Assembly: GCA_934394515.1 (NCBI GenBank)
Contig: CAKRRU010000011.1
Span: forward strand, 1-36,816
Origin: an uncultured Acetatifactor sp.
Lineage (GTDB): Bacteria; Bacillota; Clostridia; Lachnospirales; Lachnospiraceae
Length of the DNA stretch: 36,816 nt
Direction: 5' to 3'
A program made the position numbers and the translations under genes. The notes beneath the pieces are model-generated. The model was not told the origin of the DNA. It worked only from the letters and a program-made list of their open reading frames with translations, and ran no database searches. Below, piece by piece: positions 1 to 9,374 of the stretch. The first letter of the stretch is position 1, and the number at the start of each line of letters is the position of its first letter.

Positions 1-285
1 GGAAGACTTTTTCTTCCGCTGTACCCCTCTTTTCAAATTCCAAGGGTACAGGGAAGACTTTTTGCTCCGCTGTACCCCTCTTTTCAAACTCCAAAGGGTA
101 CAGGGAAGACTTTTTCTTCCGCTGTACCCTTCTTTTCAAACTCCAAAGGGTACAGGGAAGACTTTTTCTTCCGCTGTACCCTTCTTTTCAAACTCCAAGG
201 GCACAGGGAAGACTTTTTGCTCCGCTGTACCCTTCTCCTCAAATGCCAAGGGTACAGGAAAGACTTTTTCTTCCACTGTGCCCAT
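1..285. repeat. Tandem array of ~51-bp hairpin-forming repeats
   Basis: About six units begin near 1, 52, 104, 156, 207 and 257, a spacing of 50-52 bp. Each unit contains a GGGTACAG arm followed by GGAAG, a T-rich loop, then CTTCC and a CTGTACCC arm. Each can therefore fold into an 8+5 bp stem with a single bulged base. Between hairpins lies a shared TTCTTTTCAAACTCCAAA-like linker. The first unit lacks its left arm because the window begins inside the array. The last has a decayed right arm (CTGTGCCC). Unit lengths are not multiples of three, so the open frame through the array is not a protein repeat. Bases 286-359 hold nothing recognisable. Confidence 0.85.
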
Positions 286-359
286 AAAAGCATCCCGACT
301 AAAAATAGTCAGCCATCTGCGTGGAGTATAGAAAAATATTTGCTTAACTAACTTTCAAT

Positions 360-1523
360 TTACTTCACTTTTCGGTTCAACGCCTCATGCATTATCACCA
401 TGAGTACCAAAAAGATCAGCAAATATCCCGGCAGTAACGCCACGCTGATATGGCTTGCAATAAGTCCGAATACCGGCGGCATCAGGCAGGTACCGACATA
501 GGCGCTTGCCATCTGGATTCCGATGATTGCCTGTGATTTATCTGCACCGAAATGCGCCGGTGTGGAGTGGATGACGCAGGGATAGATGGGTGCGCAGCCA
601 AGTCCGATCACGATCAGACCGACCAGTGCACAGGCATTGCTAAACGGCAACAACATTAACAAAATGCCGGCTCCGACAATCCCCTGCCCCAGCCGGATCA
701 TCTGGGTATCATTAAACTTCATGGTCACAAATCCGCTCAATGCCCGTCCTACCGTAATCCCGATAAAGAACATGCTGGCAAAGGTTGCAGCCGTCTCTGC
801 CGGAATCCCCTTATATAGGGTAAGGTAACTACTGGCCCACAGGCTGGTCGTCTGTTCCACCGCGCAATAACAGAAAAAGCAAAACAGAATCTCTTTCACG
901 CCGCGTATCTTCACTACTTCCCGAAGGGATAATGCTTTTGCGGTAACTTCTTCTCCGTTCTGCTCTACCGTCTCGGAACGGTCTTTCCACAGTGGCAGAC
1001 TGAAGATCAGGATTACCGTCAGCACTACCTGTAAACCGGAGATCACGCGATATCCCAGATTCCAGGTCCCGCCGCCGGTCAGCACCAGTCCCATGATATA
1101 AGGGCCTGCTGTCGCTCCGACACCCCACATACAATGCAGCCAGCTCATGTGCCTGCTCTCATAATGCAGTGCCACATAGTTATTCAGGGAAGCATCCACA
1201 CTGCCCGCTCCCAGTCCGTAAGGAATCGCCCACAGGCACAGCATCCAGAACTGCGAACTGACAGAAAAGCCTAATAATGCTGCAGCCGTCATTGCCACGC
1301 TGATAGCAGTTACTTTTCCGGTGCCAAGCCATCTGGTCAGGCAGTCACTCTGGAGACTGGATACAATCGTACCGGCTGCTATGATCATAGACAGGATACC
1401 GGCATAAGATACCGGAACCTGCAATACCGGATACATCGATGGCCATGCCGCACCCAGAATGGAGTCCGGCAAGCCCAGACTGATAAATGATAAATATATG
1501 ATAACTAACAAAATCTGAAACAT
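360..1523 (-). CDS. MFS permease, probably sugar-related
   Basis: A 387-residue integral membrane protein with about 12 hydrophobic segments. It starts directly with a transmembrane helix and has a hydrophilic central loop rich in E and K, the usual 6+6 MFS arrangement. The N-terminal stretch (SLGLPDSILGAAWP) resembles the fucose-permease-like MFS proteins common in Clostridia. I chose the ATG at 1523 because GGGAG lies five bases upstream; an in-frame TTG twelve bases earlier would overlap that ribosome binding site. It lies about 160 bp downstream of the GH3 gene on the same strand, so the two may be co-transcribed and it may carry a sugar or glycoside used by that enzyme. The substrate cannot be read from the sequence. 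Confidence 0.85.
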   Translation of the reverse strand: MFQILLVIIYLSFISLGLPDSILGAAWPSMYPVLQVPVSYAGILSMIIAAGTIVSSLQSDCLTRWLGTGKVTAISVAMTAAALLGFSVSSQFWMLCLWAIPYGLGAGSVDASLNNYVALHYESRHMSWLHCMWGVGATAGPYIMGLVLTGGGTWNLGYRVISGLQVVLTVILIFSLPLWKDRSETVEQNGEEVTAKALSLREVVKIRGVKEILFCFFCYCAVEQTTSLWASSYLTLYKGIPAETAATFASMFFIGITVGRALSGFVTMKFNDTQMIRLGQGIVGAGILLMLLPFSNACALVGLIVIGLGCAPIYPCVIHSTPAHFGADKSQAIIGIQMASAYVGTCLMPPVFGLIASHISVALLPGYLLIFLVLMVIMHEALNRKVK

Positions 1524-1684
1524 AATGACTCCCAAATTTTAAATGTAATATATCTGTTCCTGAATGGAACCTTCAAATTCCCTTCACTCAACAAAATACG
1601 CCCGACTAGTTTCTTTGAATGCGACACCTTGAATAACAGGTTGTTGAAATATCCGTCCGAGCAGAAGCGCAAAATCCTCTGCTC

Positions 1685-3973
1685 TTATTCATTCAAAGCA
1701 TTCAACTGATCCACCATTTTCTGTACATCCGCCATGCTGACGCCGCCTCCGAAGCTGATCGGTCCGCGGAGCGGCATATACATAAGCATTGCCGCATTCA
1801 TCTCATCGCTGATGGCTTCCTTGGCTGCTTCTCCGCCTTCGGTTCCGGCATCCTCCTGTCCGAACATTCCTTTCTGCAGAACGCTCTGTACCAGTTTCCA
1901 TGCTTTTGGATGCTTCATAACATCTCCCATAGTGGTATCTGTCGTGTATACAAAAGGAATCTTCACGGTGGATTCCACAGTCACGGTATCGCTGAGGACA
2001 ATATCTCTGGAAGAGCGGCCAATGAGGATATCAAATCCCCCACTCTCCACCTGCCAGTCACGGAGCTGTACATCATAGTAGGCAAAAGCTCTCTTTTCCA
2101 AGGTAAAGGTCACCGTCTTCGTCTCTCCGGGAGCCAGTTCCACCTTAGCAAAATCCCGCAGTTCCTTTATCGGACGGATCACAGTGCTTTCACGATCTCC
2201 AACGTAGAGCTGGACGACTTCCTTGCCTGTCATTTTCCCGGTATTCGTTACATCCACCGATACTGTCAGTGTTTCGGTGTCTTTCATCTGTTTCTTATCC
2301 AGGCGCAGATTGTCATAGGCAAAAGTCGTATACGATAATCCATAGCCGAACGGGAACAGGACATCCATTTTCTTCTTGTCATAATAACGGTAACCTACGA
2401 AAATACCCTCTCTGTATTCCGCACAGTCTCCTTCTCCGAAGCCGAACAGATAAGAAGGAGTATCCTCCAGTCGCTTCGGGAATGTCTCCGGCAGCTTGGC
2501 ACTGGGATTCACCTTACCGAAGAGGATATCATACTCAGACACGCCCACTGCCTGTCCGCCCAGATAAGCTTCCAGGATACCCTTCACTTTATCTGCCCAG
2601 GGCATTTCCACCGGTGCGCCGTTGTGCAGTACCACAATGGTATTGGGCTGTACGGCCGCGATCTTTTCGATTAATTTGTTCTGGCAGTCCGGCATCCGCA
2701 TATGTTTACGGTCAAATCCTTCCGATTCAAACGCATCCGGCAGTCCCGCAAAAATTACAGCTGCTTTTGCGCATTTTGCTGTCTCGACAGCTTCTGCCAC
2801 GAGTGCCTCGTCCACTTTATCTTCCTTATCATCAAATCCTTGCGCATACAAAATATGCTGATTGCCTGCTGCTTCTGCCGCATCCAGGGCTCCTGTGATC
2901 TTATGGCTGTTAATATGGGAGCTTCCGCCGCCCTGATATCTGGGCTTCTTCGCATATTTTCCGATAAAAGCGATCGTTTCGTCTTCTGACAGCGGTAATA
3001 CGTCTTCATTCTTTAACAGCACTATGGTCTCTTCCGCTACCTTTTTCGCCATCTCATGATCCTGGTCCTGATCCCAGGTTGCCTGTTTATCCCTGTTTTC
3101 AGTATAACGATATACAATATTCAGGATGCGTTCTACCGCGGTATCCAGAACAGATTCTTCCAGTGTTCCGTTCTTCACTGCCTCAACGATCAGTTCGTCA
3201 TTCACGCCTTCCGATCCCGGCATCTCCAGATCCAGTCCGGCTTTCAGATCTGCCACACGGTCATTGACCGCACCCCAGTCACTCATGACATAACCGTCGA
3301 ATCCCCATTGATCACGCAATGTTTCCGTCAGATATTTATGATGTGCCGCAGCATAGGTACCGTTGATCTTGTTATAGGAGCACATCACTGTCCAGGGTTT
3401 TGCCTTCTTCACAGCGCCTTCAAAAGCTGCCAGATAAATCTCATGCAGAGTTCTCTCATCAATCTGCTCATCCACAGACATTCTGCGCGTCTCCTGATTG
3501 TTTGCCAGAAAATGTTTGATACTGGTTCCTACATTTTTACTCTGCACACCGCGGATCAGTGCTCCCGCAATTTCCGAAGCCACAACCGGATCCTCGGAGT
3601 AATATTCAAAATTTCGTCCGCACAGAGGAGAACGTTTGATATTCACAGCAGGACCAAGAATGACACTGACGTCTTCCGCCTGACACTCATTCCCAATCGT
3701 CTCTCCCATCCGGTATAACAGATCTCTGTTAAAAGAAGCTGCGGTTCCGCAGCCTGCCGGAAAACATACTGCTTTAATACTTTCATTTACGCCGAGATGG
3801 TCTGCTTTATCGTTCTGTTTGCGCAGACCGTGAGGACCATCGGACACCATGCTGGCAGGAATCCCTAACCGTTCACAGCTTTTGGTATGCCAGAAATCCG
3901 CCCCGGAACAAAGAGACGCTTTTTCCTCCAGAGTCATCTGTGCTATCAAGTCTCTGATTTTTTCCTTTGTCAT
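1685..3973 (-). CDS. GH3 family beta-glycosidase (beta-glucosidase type)
   Basis: A 762-residue glycoside hydrolase family 3 enzyme, cytoplasmic since no signal peptide is visible. The (beta/alpha)8 domain spans about residues 10-310, with the substrate-binding KH pair at 153-154 and the nucleophile Asp232 in YVMSDWGA. The alpha/beta sandwich follows, with a FESEGFDR segment that likely holds the acid/base Glu. A fibronectin-III-like domain lies near 580-650. A short alanine- and methionine-rich tail of about 100 residues ends the protein. This architecture is that of clostridial beta-glucosidases, but GH3 members also cleave xylosides, so the sugar is uncertain. AGGAGG stands ten bases before the ATG. 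An inverted repeat GAGCAGA/TCTGCTC follows the stop directly (1659-1684) but has no T-run. It is divergent from the AraC gene at 4182. Confidence 0.93.
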   Translation of the reverse strand: MTKEKIRDLIAQMTLEEKASLCSGADFWHTKSCERLGIPASMVSDGPHGLRKQNDKADHLGVNESIKAVCFPAGCGTAASFNRDLLYRMGETIGNECQAEDVSVILGPAVNIKRSPLCGRNFEYYSEDPVVASEIAGALIRGVQSKNVGTSIKHFLANNQETRRMSVDEQIDERTLHEIYLAAFEGAVKKAKPWTVMCSYNKINGTYAAAHHKYLTETLRDQWGFDGYVMSDWGAVNDRVADLKAGLDLEMPGSEGVNDELIVEAVKNGTLEESVLDTAVERILNIVYRYTENRDKQATWDQDQDHEMAKKVAEETIVLLKNEDVLPLSEDETIAFIGKYAKKPRYQGGGSSHINSHKITGALDAAEAAGNQHILYAQGFDDKEDKVDEALVAEAVETAKCAKAAVIFAGLPDAFESEGFDRKHMRMPDCQNKLIEKIAAVQPNTIVVLHNGAPVEMPWADKVKGILEAYLGGQAVGVSEYDILFGKVNPSAKLPETFPKRLEDTPSYLFGFGEGDCAEYREGIFVGYRYYDKKKMDVLFPFGYGLSYTTFAYDNLRLDKKQMKDTETLTVSVDVTNTGKMTGKEVVQLYVGDRESTVIRPIKELRDFAKVELAPGETKTVTFTLEKRAFAYYDVQLRDWQVESGGFDILIGRSSRDIVLSDTVTVESTVKIPFVYTTDTTMGDVMKHPKAWKLVQSVLQKGMFGQEDAGTEGGEAAKEAISDEMNAAMLMYMPLRGPISFGGGVSMADVQKMVDQLNALNE

Positions 3974-4086
3974 GTAGTGATAACCTCCTGATCATTATAC
4001 TTCTCATATTGCTTTTTATGGTTATCAGTCTATCAACTTTACGTGAAAATTCCTATGTCCGATTATGACTTCTTTTTAGGTCAATA

Positions 4087-4116
4087 TTGACTTTTTGCAT
4101 GTATCAGGAATATGAT
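4087..4116 (+). promoter_or_regulatory. Candidate sigma-A promoter for the AraC gene
   Basis: TTGACT at 4087-4092 and TATGAT at 4111-4116 are separated by 18 bp. They would start transcription near 4123, about 60 bp before the AraC gene start. It lies in the shared intergenic region with the divergent GH3 gene, a typical place for a regulator that controls its neighbour. Seen in sequence only. Confidence 0.5.
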
Positions 4117-4181
4117 GAAAACAGAAAACGTAAATCGAATGCCTTGGCTCTGAATAGTTACAACTTAAGAAAGGATCACTC

Positions 4182-5000
4182 ATGCCGCAATTTTCCCACG
4201 AAGAAGTCTCTTTTGAAAGCGGGATCAACGTCCGCTTCACGATTTATGACAGCAATAATGACTACATCCCCGAACACTGGCATCGCAGTCTGGAAGTCGT
4301 CTACCTCTATGAAGGTTCCATGGAATTCACGGAAGAACAAAAACTTCTGCTCTTGAAAGCCGGGGATTTTCATATCGTCAATTCCGCTTTAGTCCACGCC
4401 ACACGTACCACAGAACCTACCAGGGTACTGCTTCTGCAGATTCCCTATGCTTTTCTCACCAAAGCCATCCCGGAATATGAAAGTATCCGGTTTCTGTTCT
4501 CTCACAGGAACCCTTCCGTCGATGAACAGATTCGGAAGATTCTGACTTCTATGGGCACTCTCTATACCGAAAAACCGCAAAGCTATACTCTGCGGTTTTC
4601 CGGACTGCTTTATGAATTTTTATATCTTCTTATGACAAATTATAAGGTTACCGTCGACAATACCTTGAGGATTCAAAGCCAGAAAAATCTACATCGCCTC
4701 GAACCGGTGATTCAATATATCCAGTCCCATTATGCTGAAGCGATTTCGTTAGAGGACGCCGCCTCCCTGGCACACCTGAACCCGGAATATTTCTGCCGGT
4801 TTTTCCGGCGCAATATGGGTACCACTCTCACTTCCTACATCAACAGTGTACGTCTCATGCATGTCTGCAAGGACTTAAAAGATACGGATCTGACGATTGG
4901 GGAGATTCTGGAGCGTCACGGAGTCACGAATTATAAAAAATTCCTACTCTCCTTCAAACAAGTATACGGCTGTGCACCGAGGGATTTCCGGAAACAGTAA
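4182..5000 (+). CDS. AraC-family transcriptional regulator (cupin + HTH)
   Basis: A 272-residue AraC/XylS-type regulator. The N-terminal cupin-like sensor domain (about 1-100) shows the motif EHWHRSLEVVYL and the GDFHIVNS strand typical of sugar-sensing AraC proteins. The C-terminal double helix-turn-helix (about 170-270) includes LEDAASLAHLNPEYFCRFFR and ends with PRDFRK. A purine-rich AAGAAAGGA ribosome site precedes the ATG. It is the only confident plus-strand gene here. It is divergent from the GH3 gene at 3973, whose expression it probably controls, and its last 70 bases overlap the 3' end of the convergent AraC gene. The ligand is unknown; a glycoside is likely from context. Confidence 0.9.
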   Translation: MPQFSHEEVSFESGINVRFTIYDSNNDYIPEHWHRSLEVVYLYEGSMEFTEEQKLLLLKAGDFHIVNSALVHATRTTEPTRVLLLQIPYAFLTKAIPEYESIRFLFSHRNPSVDEQIRKILTSMGTLYTEKPQSYTLRFSGLLYEFLYLLMTNYKVTVDNTLRIQSQKNLHRLEPVIQYIQSHYAEAISLEDAASLAHLNPEYFCRFFRRNMGTTLTSYINSVRLMHVCKDLKDTDLTIGEILERHGVTNYKKFLLSFKQVYGCAPRDFRKQ

Positions 5001-5833
5001 GTTTTCTGATACTCATGTGGCAGCATGCCATATTGTTTACGGAAAAGTGTGGAAAATGCCTTACTGTTGGGAAATCCGTGATTCAGTGCGATCTCACCTA
5101 TCGTTAGTTCACTCTCCTGCAAATCCTTCACTGCATGTTCAAACCGGATCATCCTGAGGTAATCCTTGTAATTGATCCGGGCATATTGGCGAAACATGCG
5201 GGACAGGTAGGTCGGTGAATACCCAAACCTTGACGCCAGTATTTCCAGGGAAATATCTTCCGCATAATGTTCTCTGAGATAACCGGTGATCCCGTCCAGG
5301 CGCTTCATGCGCTGATCTTCTCCGTACAGCTTTTGTCCTTTCTCCCTGACCAGGTAATCCATCCTCAGAAAATATTGCAGCCGGTAAAATTCGCTTTGCA
5401 ACAAAAATTCATACCCGTTTTTTCTGTCACAGGACAATTGATACATTTCCGTTATGAGTCTGAAAATCTCTGCATCTTTCTGTCTGTTTTCATGCGAAAA
5501 ACGGATCGGCCGATTTTCCGCATCGTCCCATTCACGGGAATTCAGCGAAAACTGTAAAACAATGGTTTCATTTGGTGTCAGTGCATGTACGGAATGTATT
5601 TCATTGCTGTTAACGATGACAAATTTTCCCGCTTCAAGCGTACATTTTCTGCCACTGAGATAAAAATCCAGTTTACCGCTCTTTACGGCAAAGATTTCAA
5701 TACAGAAATGTCTGTGAACTTCACGGATATAATTTCCGGCTCCTCCCTCGAACCGGAACAGCCTGAAGGGAAGTCCTCTGTCCGGAATCATGATTTCCTG
5801 TTGACATCTTTCTTCATCATCTAACATCTTCAT
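4931..5833 (-). CDS. AraC-family transcriptional regulator (cupin + HTH)
   Basis: About 300 residues. An N-terminal cupin half contains REVHRHFCIEIFAV and GKFVIVNSNEIHSV. A C-terminal AraC DNA-binding domain contains LEILASRFGYSPTYLSRMFR and FPNSKAFSTLFRKQYGM. About 25 residues follow the usual AraC end (PHEYQKTY), and these are read antisense to the last codons of the convergent regulator. The start is uncertain: in-frame ATGs lie at 5839, 5833 and 5827. I use 5833, which has GGGGTG about seven bases upstream. It lies 53 bp downstream of the GH3 beta-xylosidase gene and is probably the last gene of the transport/xylosidase operon, acting as its local regulator (inference). Confidence 0.88.
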   Translation of the reverse strand: MKMLDDEERCQQEIMIPDRGLPFRLFRFEGGAGNYIREVHRHFCIEIFAVKSGKLDFYLSGRKCTLEAGKFVIVNSNEIHSVHALTPNETIVLQFSLNSREWDDAENRPIRFSHENRQKDAEIFRLITEMYQLSCDRKNGYEFLLQSEFYRLQYFLRMDYLVREKGQKLYGEDQRMKRLDGITGYLREHYAEDISLEILASRFGYSPTYLSRMFRQYARINYKDYLRMIRFEHAVKDLQESELTIGEIALNHGFPNSKAFSTLFRKQYGMLPHEYQKTYCFRKSLGAQPYTCLKESRNFL

Positions 5834-5886
5834 TTTCATACACCCCAAATCTGCCCTGACATCTTAATTCCGCCACAGTAATTAGT

Positions 5887-8037
5887 CTAATATTCCACCG
5901 AAATTTCTTTCCCTGTTTTGGTAACTTTCATGCAGGCTGTCTTTTGTCCGGTCAGCTCCGCACTTCTTTCGTCCGGCTGTTGTCCGCCAATGGAGATCAA
6001 ATAGTCTCCGGGTCTTACCTTGCACTCGCCATCCTCAGTGATATATGCAAAGTCTCTGTCCGTCAGGGTAATTGCCACTTTTTTCTTTTCTCCCACTGTC
6101 AGAGGCACACAGGAGATTCCCTTTAACTGAAATCCGGGTTCGTATTCCAGTGCATCCTGCCTCTTTACATATACCTGCACTGTTTCCCATAACGGATAGT
6201 CACTTTCGTTGGTCACTGTTGCGGATACCGTTACTTTCTGTCCGACATCCGTTACCCCCACCGATACTTTTTCCTCACCGTAGACTACCTTGCCATAATG
6301 CAGACCATATCCAAAAGGATATAAAACATTTTTGCTTTCATATCGGTAGGTTCTGTGTGCCATACTGTAATCTGTAAATTCCGGAAGATTTTCTGTCCCC
6401 TGATAAAACGTCACCGGCAGCTTCCCGGACGGTGAAAACTCGCCAAACAGTAACTGTGCAATGCTCCTGCCGCCTCTTGCTCCCGGATACCAGCAATCCA
6501 CAATCGCTTTTACGTTTTCCTGCTGCTGCGCCCAGGAAAGGTCGATTGCGCTTCCCGCCAGCAGGAGAACAATGACAGGTTTGCCCACTGCGGTGATTGT
6601 TTCTAATAATTCTTCCTGCAAACCGGGCAGTCCCAATCCCAATTTATCACCGCTGGCATAGGCATTGCCCGCGTCACCTTCTTCCCCTTCGATCGATGCA
6701 TCCAGTCCGAGACAAAGTACTACCACGTCCGACTGTTCCGCTGTAGCCAATGCCTCCTGGATTCTGTCATTACGTTCTCCTAATGCTTCCACCTTATCTT
6801 TATACAATCCACATCCCTGTGCATAATATACTTTTACATCCTCACCTACATATTGTTGAATTCCTTCCAGCGGTGTGATGTACTGAGATGATGTTCCTTC
6901 ATAATTTCCCACCAATGCCGCTCTGGAATTGGCATTCGGTCCGATTACGGCAATCGAATTAAGCTTTTCTTTTTGTAAGGGCAGAAAATCTCCGACATTT
7001 TTAAGAAGTACCAGACTTCTTCTGGATACATCCATTGACACCGCAATATGCTCCGGACACTCCACCTTGTCAAAAGGAATGTCGTCATACGGAGAAGGAT
7101 ACTCTTCCAGCATTCCAAGCCGGATTCTGACATCCAACAGGCGCTCCACAGCCTCCGTGATTACCTCTTCCGTCACCAGTCCCATCTCATAGGCTTTTGG
7201 CAGATGCAGGAAGGCATTTCCGCAGTTCAGATTGCAGCCATTGTTCACTGCCATTGCAGCGGATTCCGCAGCAATCCCCGTTACATGGTGATGCAGATGA
7301 AAATCATTGATAGCCCAGCAATCCGATACCACATGACCTTCAAACCCGAATTCCTCACGCAGAATATCTTTTAACAATGTCTTGCTCCCGCAGGCCGGTT
7401 CCCCGTTGACACGGTTGTAAGCACCCATCACAGCTTCTACACCGGCATCCTTCACGCAGCGTTTGAAGGCATACAGGTAAGTATCATACAGATCGTGTTT
7501 GGAAACTTCCGCATTAAACTCATGCCGAAGTGCTTCCGGACCACTGTGTACCGCATAATGTTTGGCACAGGCCGCTGCCTTCAGATGATCCTTATCCGGT
7601 CCCTGTAATCCTTTGATATATGCGCATCCCAATTTACCGGTCAGATAGGGATCCTCACCGTAAGTCTCATGTCCCCTTCCCCATCTGGGATCTCTGAAAA
7701 TATTGACATTGGGCGCCCAGTAGGTCAGACCTTTATAGATTCCGCGGTCACCGCGTTTTGAAAACTGATTAAATTTGGCTCTTCCTTCCGTGGAAACCAC
7801 GTCTCCGGCTTTTTCCAGAAGCTTTTCATCAAAAGTCGCTGCCATGGCAATCGCCTGTGGAAACATGGTTGCGACCCCGGTCCGTGCCACTCCGTGCAGC
7901 GCTTCATTCCACCAGTTATAGGCCGGGATTCCCAATCTGTCGATTGCAGGAGATTCATACAGCATCTGGCTCATTTTCTCTTCCAGCGTCATCTGTGCTG
8001 TCAGCTTTTTGGCATATTCTCTTGTCTTTGCACTCAT
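5887..8037 (-). CDS. GH3 beta-xylosidase
   Basis: A 716-residue GH3 enzyme of the xylan 1,4-beta-xylosidase branch, with no signal peptide. The NWWNEALHGVAR motif (41-52) and the DPRWGRGHETYGEDPYLT stretch (116-133) are the hallmark of bacterial and plant GH3 beta-xylosidases. KH is at 159-160 and the nucleophile Asp239 lies in VVSDCWAI. The second catalytic domain carries LDASIEGEEGDAG, which probably supplies the acid/base. A C-terminal fibronectin-III-like domain ends near residue 690. AGAGAGG precedes the ATG. It sits 82 bp downstream of the GH8 gene. Its inferred role is release of xylose from the non-reducing end of imported xylo-oligosaccharides in the cytoplasm, complementing GH8 at the other end. 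Confidence 0.94.
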   Translation of the reverse strand: MSAKTREYAKKLTAQMTLEEKMSQMLYESPAIDRLGIPAYNWWNEALHGVARTGVATMFPQAIAMAATFDEKLLEKAGDVVSTEGRAKFNQFSKRGDRGIYKGLTYWAPNVNIFRDPRWGRGHETYGEDPYLTGKLGCAYIKGLQGPDKDHLKAAACAKHYAVHSGPEALRHEFNAEVSKHDLYDTYLYAFKRCVKDAGVEAVMGAYNRVNGEPACGSKTLLKDILREEFGFEGHVVSDCWAINDFHLHHHVTGIAAESAAMAVNNGCNLNCGNAFLHLPKAYEMGLVTEEVITEAVERLLDVRIRLGMLEEYPSPYDDIPFDKVECPEHIAVSMDVSRRSLVLLKNVGDFLPLQKEKLNSIAVIGPNANSRAALVGNYEGTSSQYITPLEGIQQYVGEDVKVYYAQGCGLYKDKVEALGERNDRIQEALATAEQSDVVVLCLGLDASIEGEEGDAGNAYASGDKLGLGLPGLQEELLETITAVGKPVIVLLLAGSAIDLSWAQQQENVKAIVDCWYPGARGGRSIAQLLFGEFSPSGKLPVTFYQGTENLPEFTDYSMAHRTYRYESKNVLYPFGYGLHYGKVVYGEEKVSVGVTDVGQKVTVSATVTNESDYPLWETVQVYVKRQDALEYEPGFQLKGISCVPLTVGEKKKVAITLTDRDFAYITEDGECKVRPGDYLISIGGQQPDERSAELTGQKTACMKVTKTGKEISVEY

Positions 8038-8119
8038 AGCAAACCTCTCTTTACCTCTGTTATGATTTTATAGTTGCATAATACTCCCGGCTGCTGTCTA
8101 AATCTACCGGATTTTTGTC

Positions 8120-9265
8120 TCACCGATAGATTCTGTAATTCCCCGAGAGTGCCAGCATGGCAAACAGATACAGGAAATTGTCATAATAGCGCCGCTCTCC
8201 CCTGCGAAGCGGTGTATTCCAGAACTTCTTCACACATTCTATCACATAAGGTCCGTCCGCTGCCAGAGAGCTTTGCGCATTCACTGCAATGATTGCTACC
8301 GGATGCAGTGCTTTCTCCGCCAGCACGGTTCCATCGATCAAAAACACACCATCCCAGTGTTCTTTTTGTTCTTCACAATAAAACAGCTGCAGCCTGTCAG
8401 CGATTTCCACCTGCCAGGGATCCGCATCAAACCACAGATGATCCATGGCAATATTGGCGATTGTCCGGTAGGCATCGCTGTAATACCAGTCGTGTCTGCC
8501 GAAGATTTCCTGATGTCCCGTATGCGGTGTTCCGTCATAATCCGCATATTCTGCGGAGAGTCCCGTCTCCGGATGGCACGCCTGATGCAGATACTTTCTG
8601 CTGGCCTCTGCCGCCTGCTTCCAGAATTCTCTGTCACAGGGATCTGCCATTTCCGCAAACAGTTCATAAAAATGCGGCAAATGATAAGACGGATCCGAGA
8701 AATCCACATTGGTGATGAATTTGATTAAATGATTTGCCGGCTCCCACATGGGCTCTCCGGGATGCCCCGGTTCTCCCTTATGTACGCATTCCCGAAGGAT
8801 TGCCCTTGCCTCTTTGCCATAAGCAAAAATGCCTTCCCCGTCCCCCCAACGGGCTGAGGCAAATAATAATGCCATGGCAAAATATTCTTCTCCGTCCGGT
8901 GCCGGTCCCTCCGCATTATGCGTCCCGTCCGTTTTACAGGACCATGCAAAATAATTACAGCAGGGACCATCCGGGATGTACATAAAGTTCCGAACCCATT
9001 TCCACAGCCGGTCAAACTCTTTCTTTTTATCCAGCTGTACACAGACCATCATTCCGTAGGACATTCCTTCCGTGCGGACATCATGATTCCCGGTGTCCTC
9101 CAGATATGCCATATCTTCCCCAACCTCATGATAAAACCGTTCCTCTTCGTTTCCGTAAAATATGGTTGCAAAGGTCTGTTCCACTCTGTCTTGGATCTCA
9201 GTTTCCCCATATCCGCACTCTTTAAATACATTCCGGTAGTTTCCTGTCTGATACGCTCCTGCCAT
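8120..9265 (-). CDS. rex: GH8 reducing-end xylose-releasing exo-oligoxylanase
   Basis: A 381-residue GH8 enzyme close in length and numbering to the Bacillus halodurans Rex enzyme. The general acid is Glu66 in RTEGMSYG and the base is Asp264 in GRHDWYYSDAYR. Asp124 lies in APDGEEYF. A Leu-His-Pro kink (320-322), known in Rex enzymes to block the channel and enforce reducing-end exo action, is present. There is no signal peptide, so it acts on imported oligosaccharides. GGGGGAG precedes the ATG. It is positioned between the permease genes and the beta-xylosidase in one run of minus-strand genes. Known members remove xylose from the reducing end of xylotriose and longer chains, which matches a cytoplasmic xylo-oligosaccharide pathway. 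Confidence 0.93.
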   Translation of the reverse strand: MAGAYQTGNYRNVFKECGYGETEIQDRVEQTFATIFYGNEEERFYHEVGEDMAYLEDTGNHDVRTEGMSYGMMVCVQLDKKKEFDRLWKWVRNFMYIPDGPCCNYFAWSCKTDGTHNAEGPAPDGEEYFAMALLFASARWGDGEGIFAYGKEARAILRECVHKGEPGHPGEPMWEPANHLIKFITNVDFSDPSYHLPHFYELFAEMADPCDREFWKQAAEASRKYLHQACHPETGLSAEYADYDGTPHTGHQEIFGRHDWYYSDAYRTIANIAMDHLWFDADPWQVEIADRLQLFYCEEQKEHWDGVFLIDGTVLAEKALHPVAIIAVNAQSSLAADGPYVIECVKKFWNTPLRRGERRYYDNFLYLFAMLALSGNYRIYR

Positions 9266-9374
9266 TTATCTTCTCTCCCCCAAAATTTCACTCATTCCAT
9301 TCTGCTTTTGCAACGCTTCCAACCGACTTCAGACATAACACACTCTCTCTGCGCTGCCCTGGTCGTTCTGTTTC

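Noticed and set aside
1..285. The repeat array as a CRISPR or as a repeat protein gene
   Set aside because: Units adjoin with a common linker in place of unique spacers, and no cas genes are present. Unit lengths of 50-52 bp break the reading frame, so the KGTGKTF-like peptide repeat is incidental.
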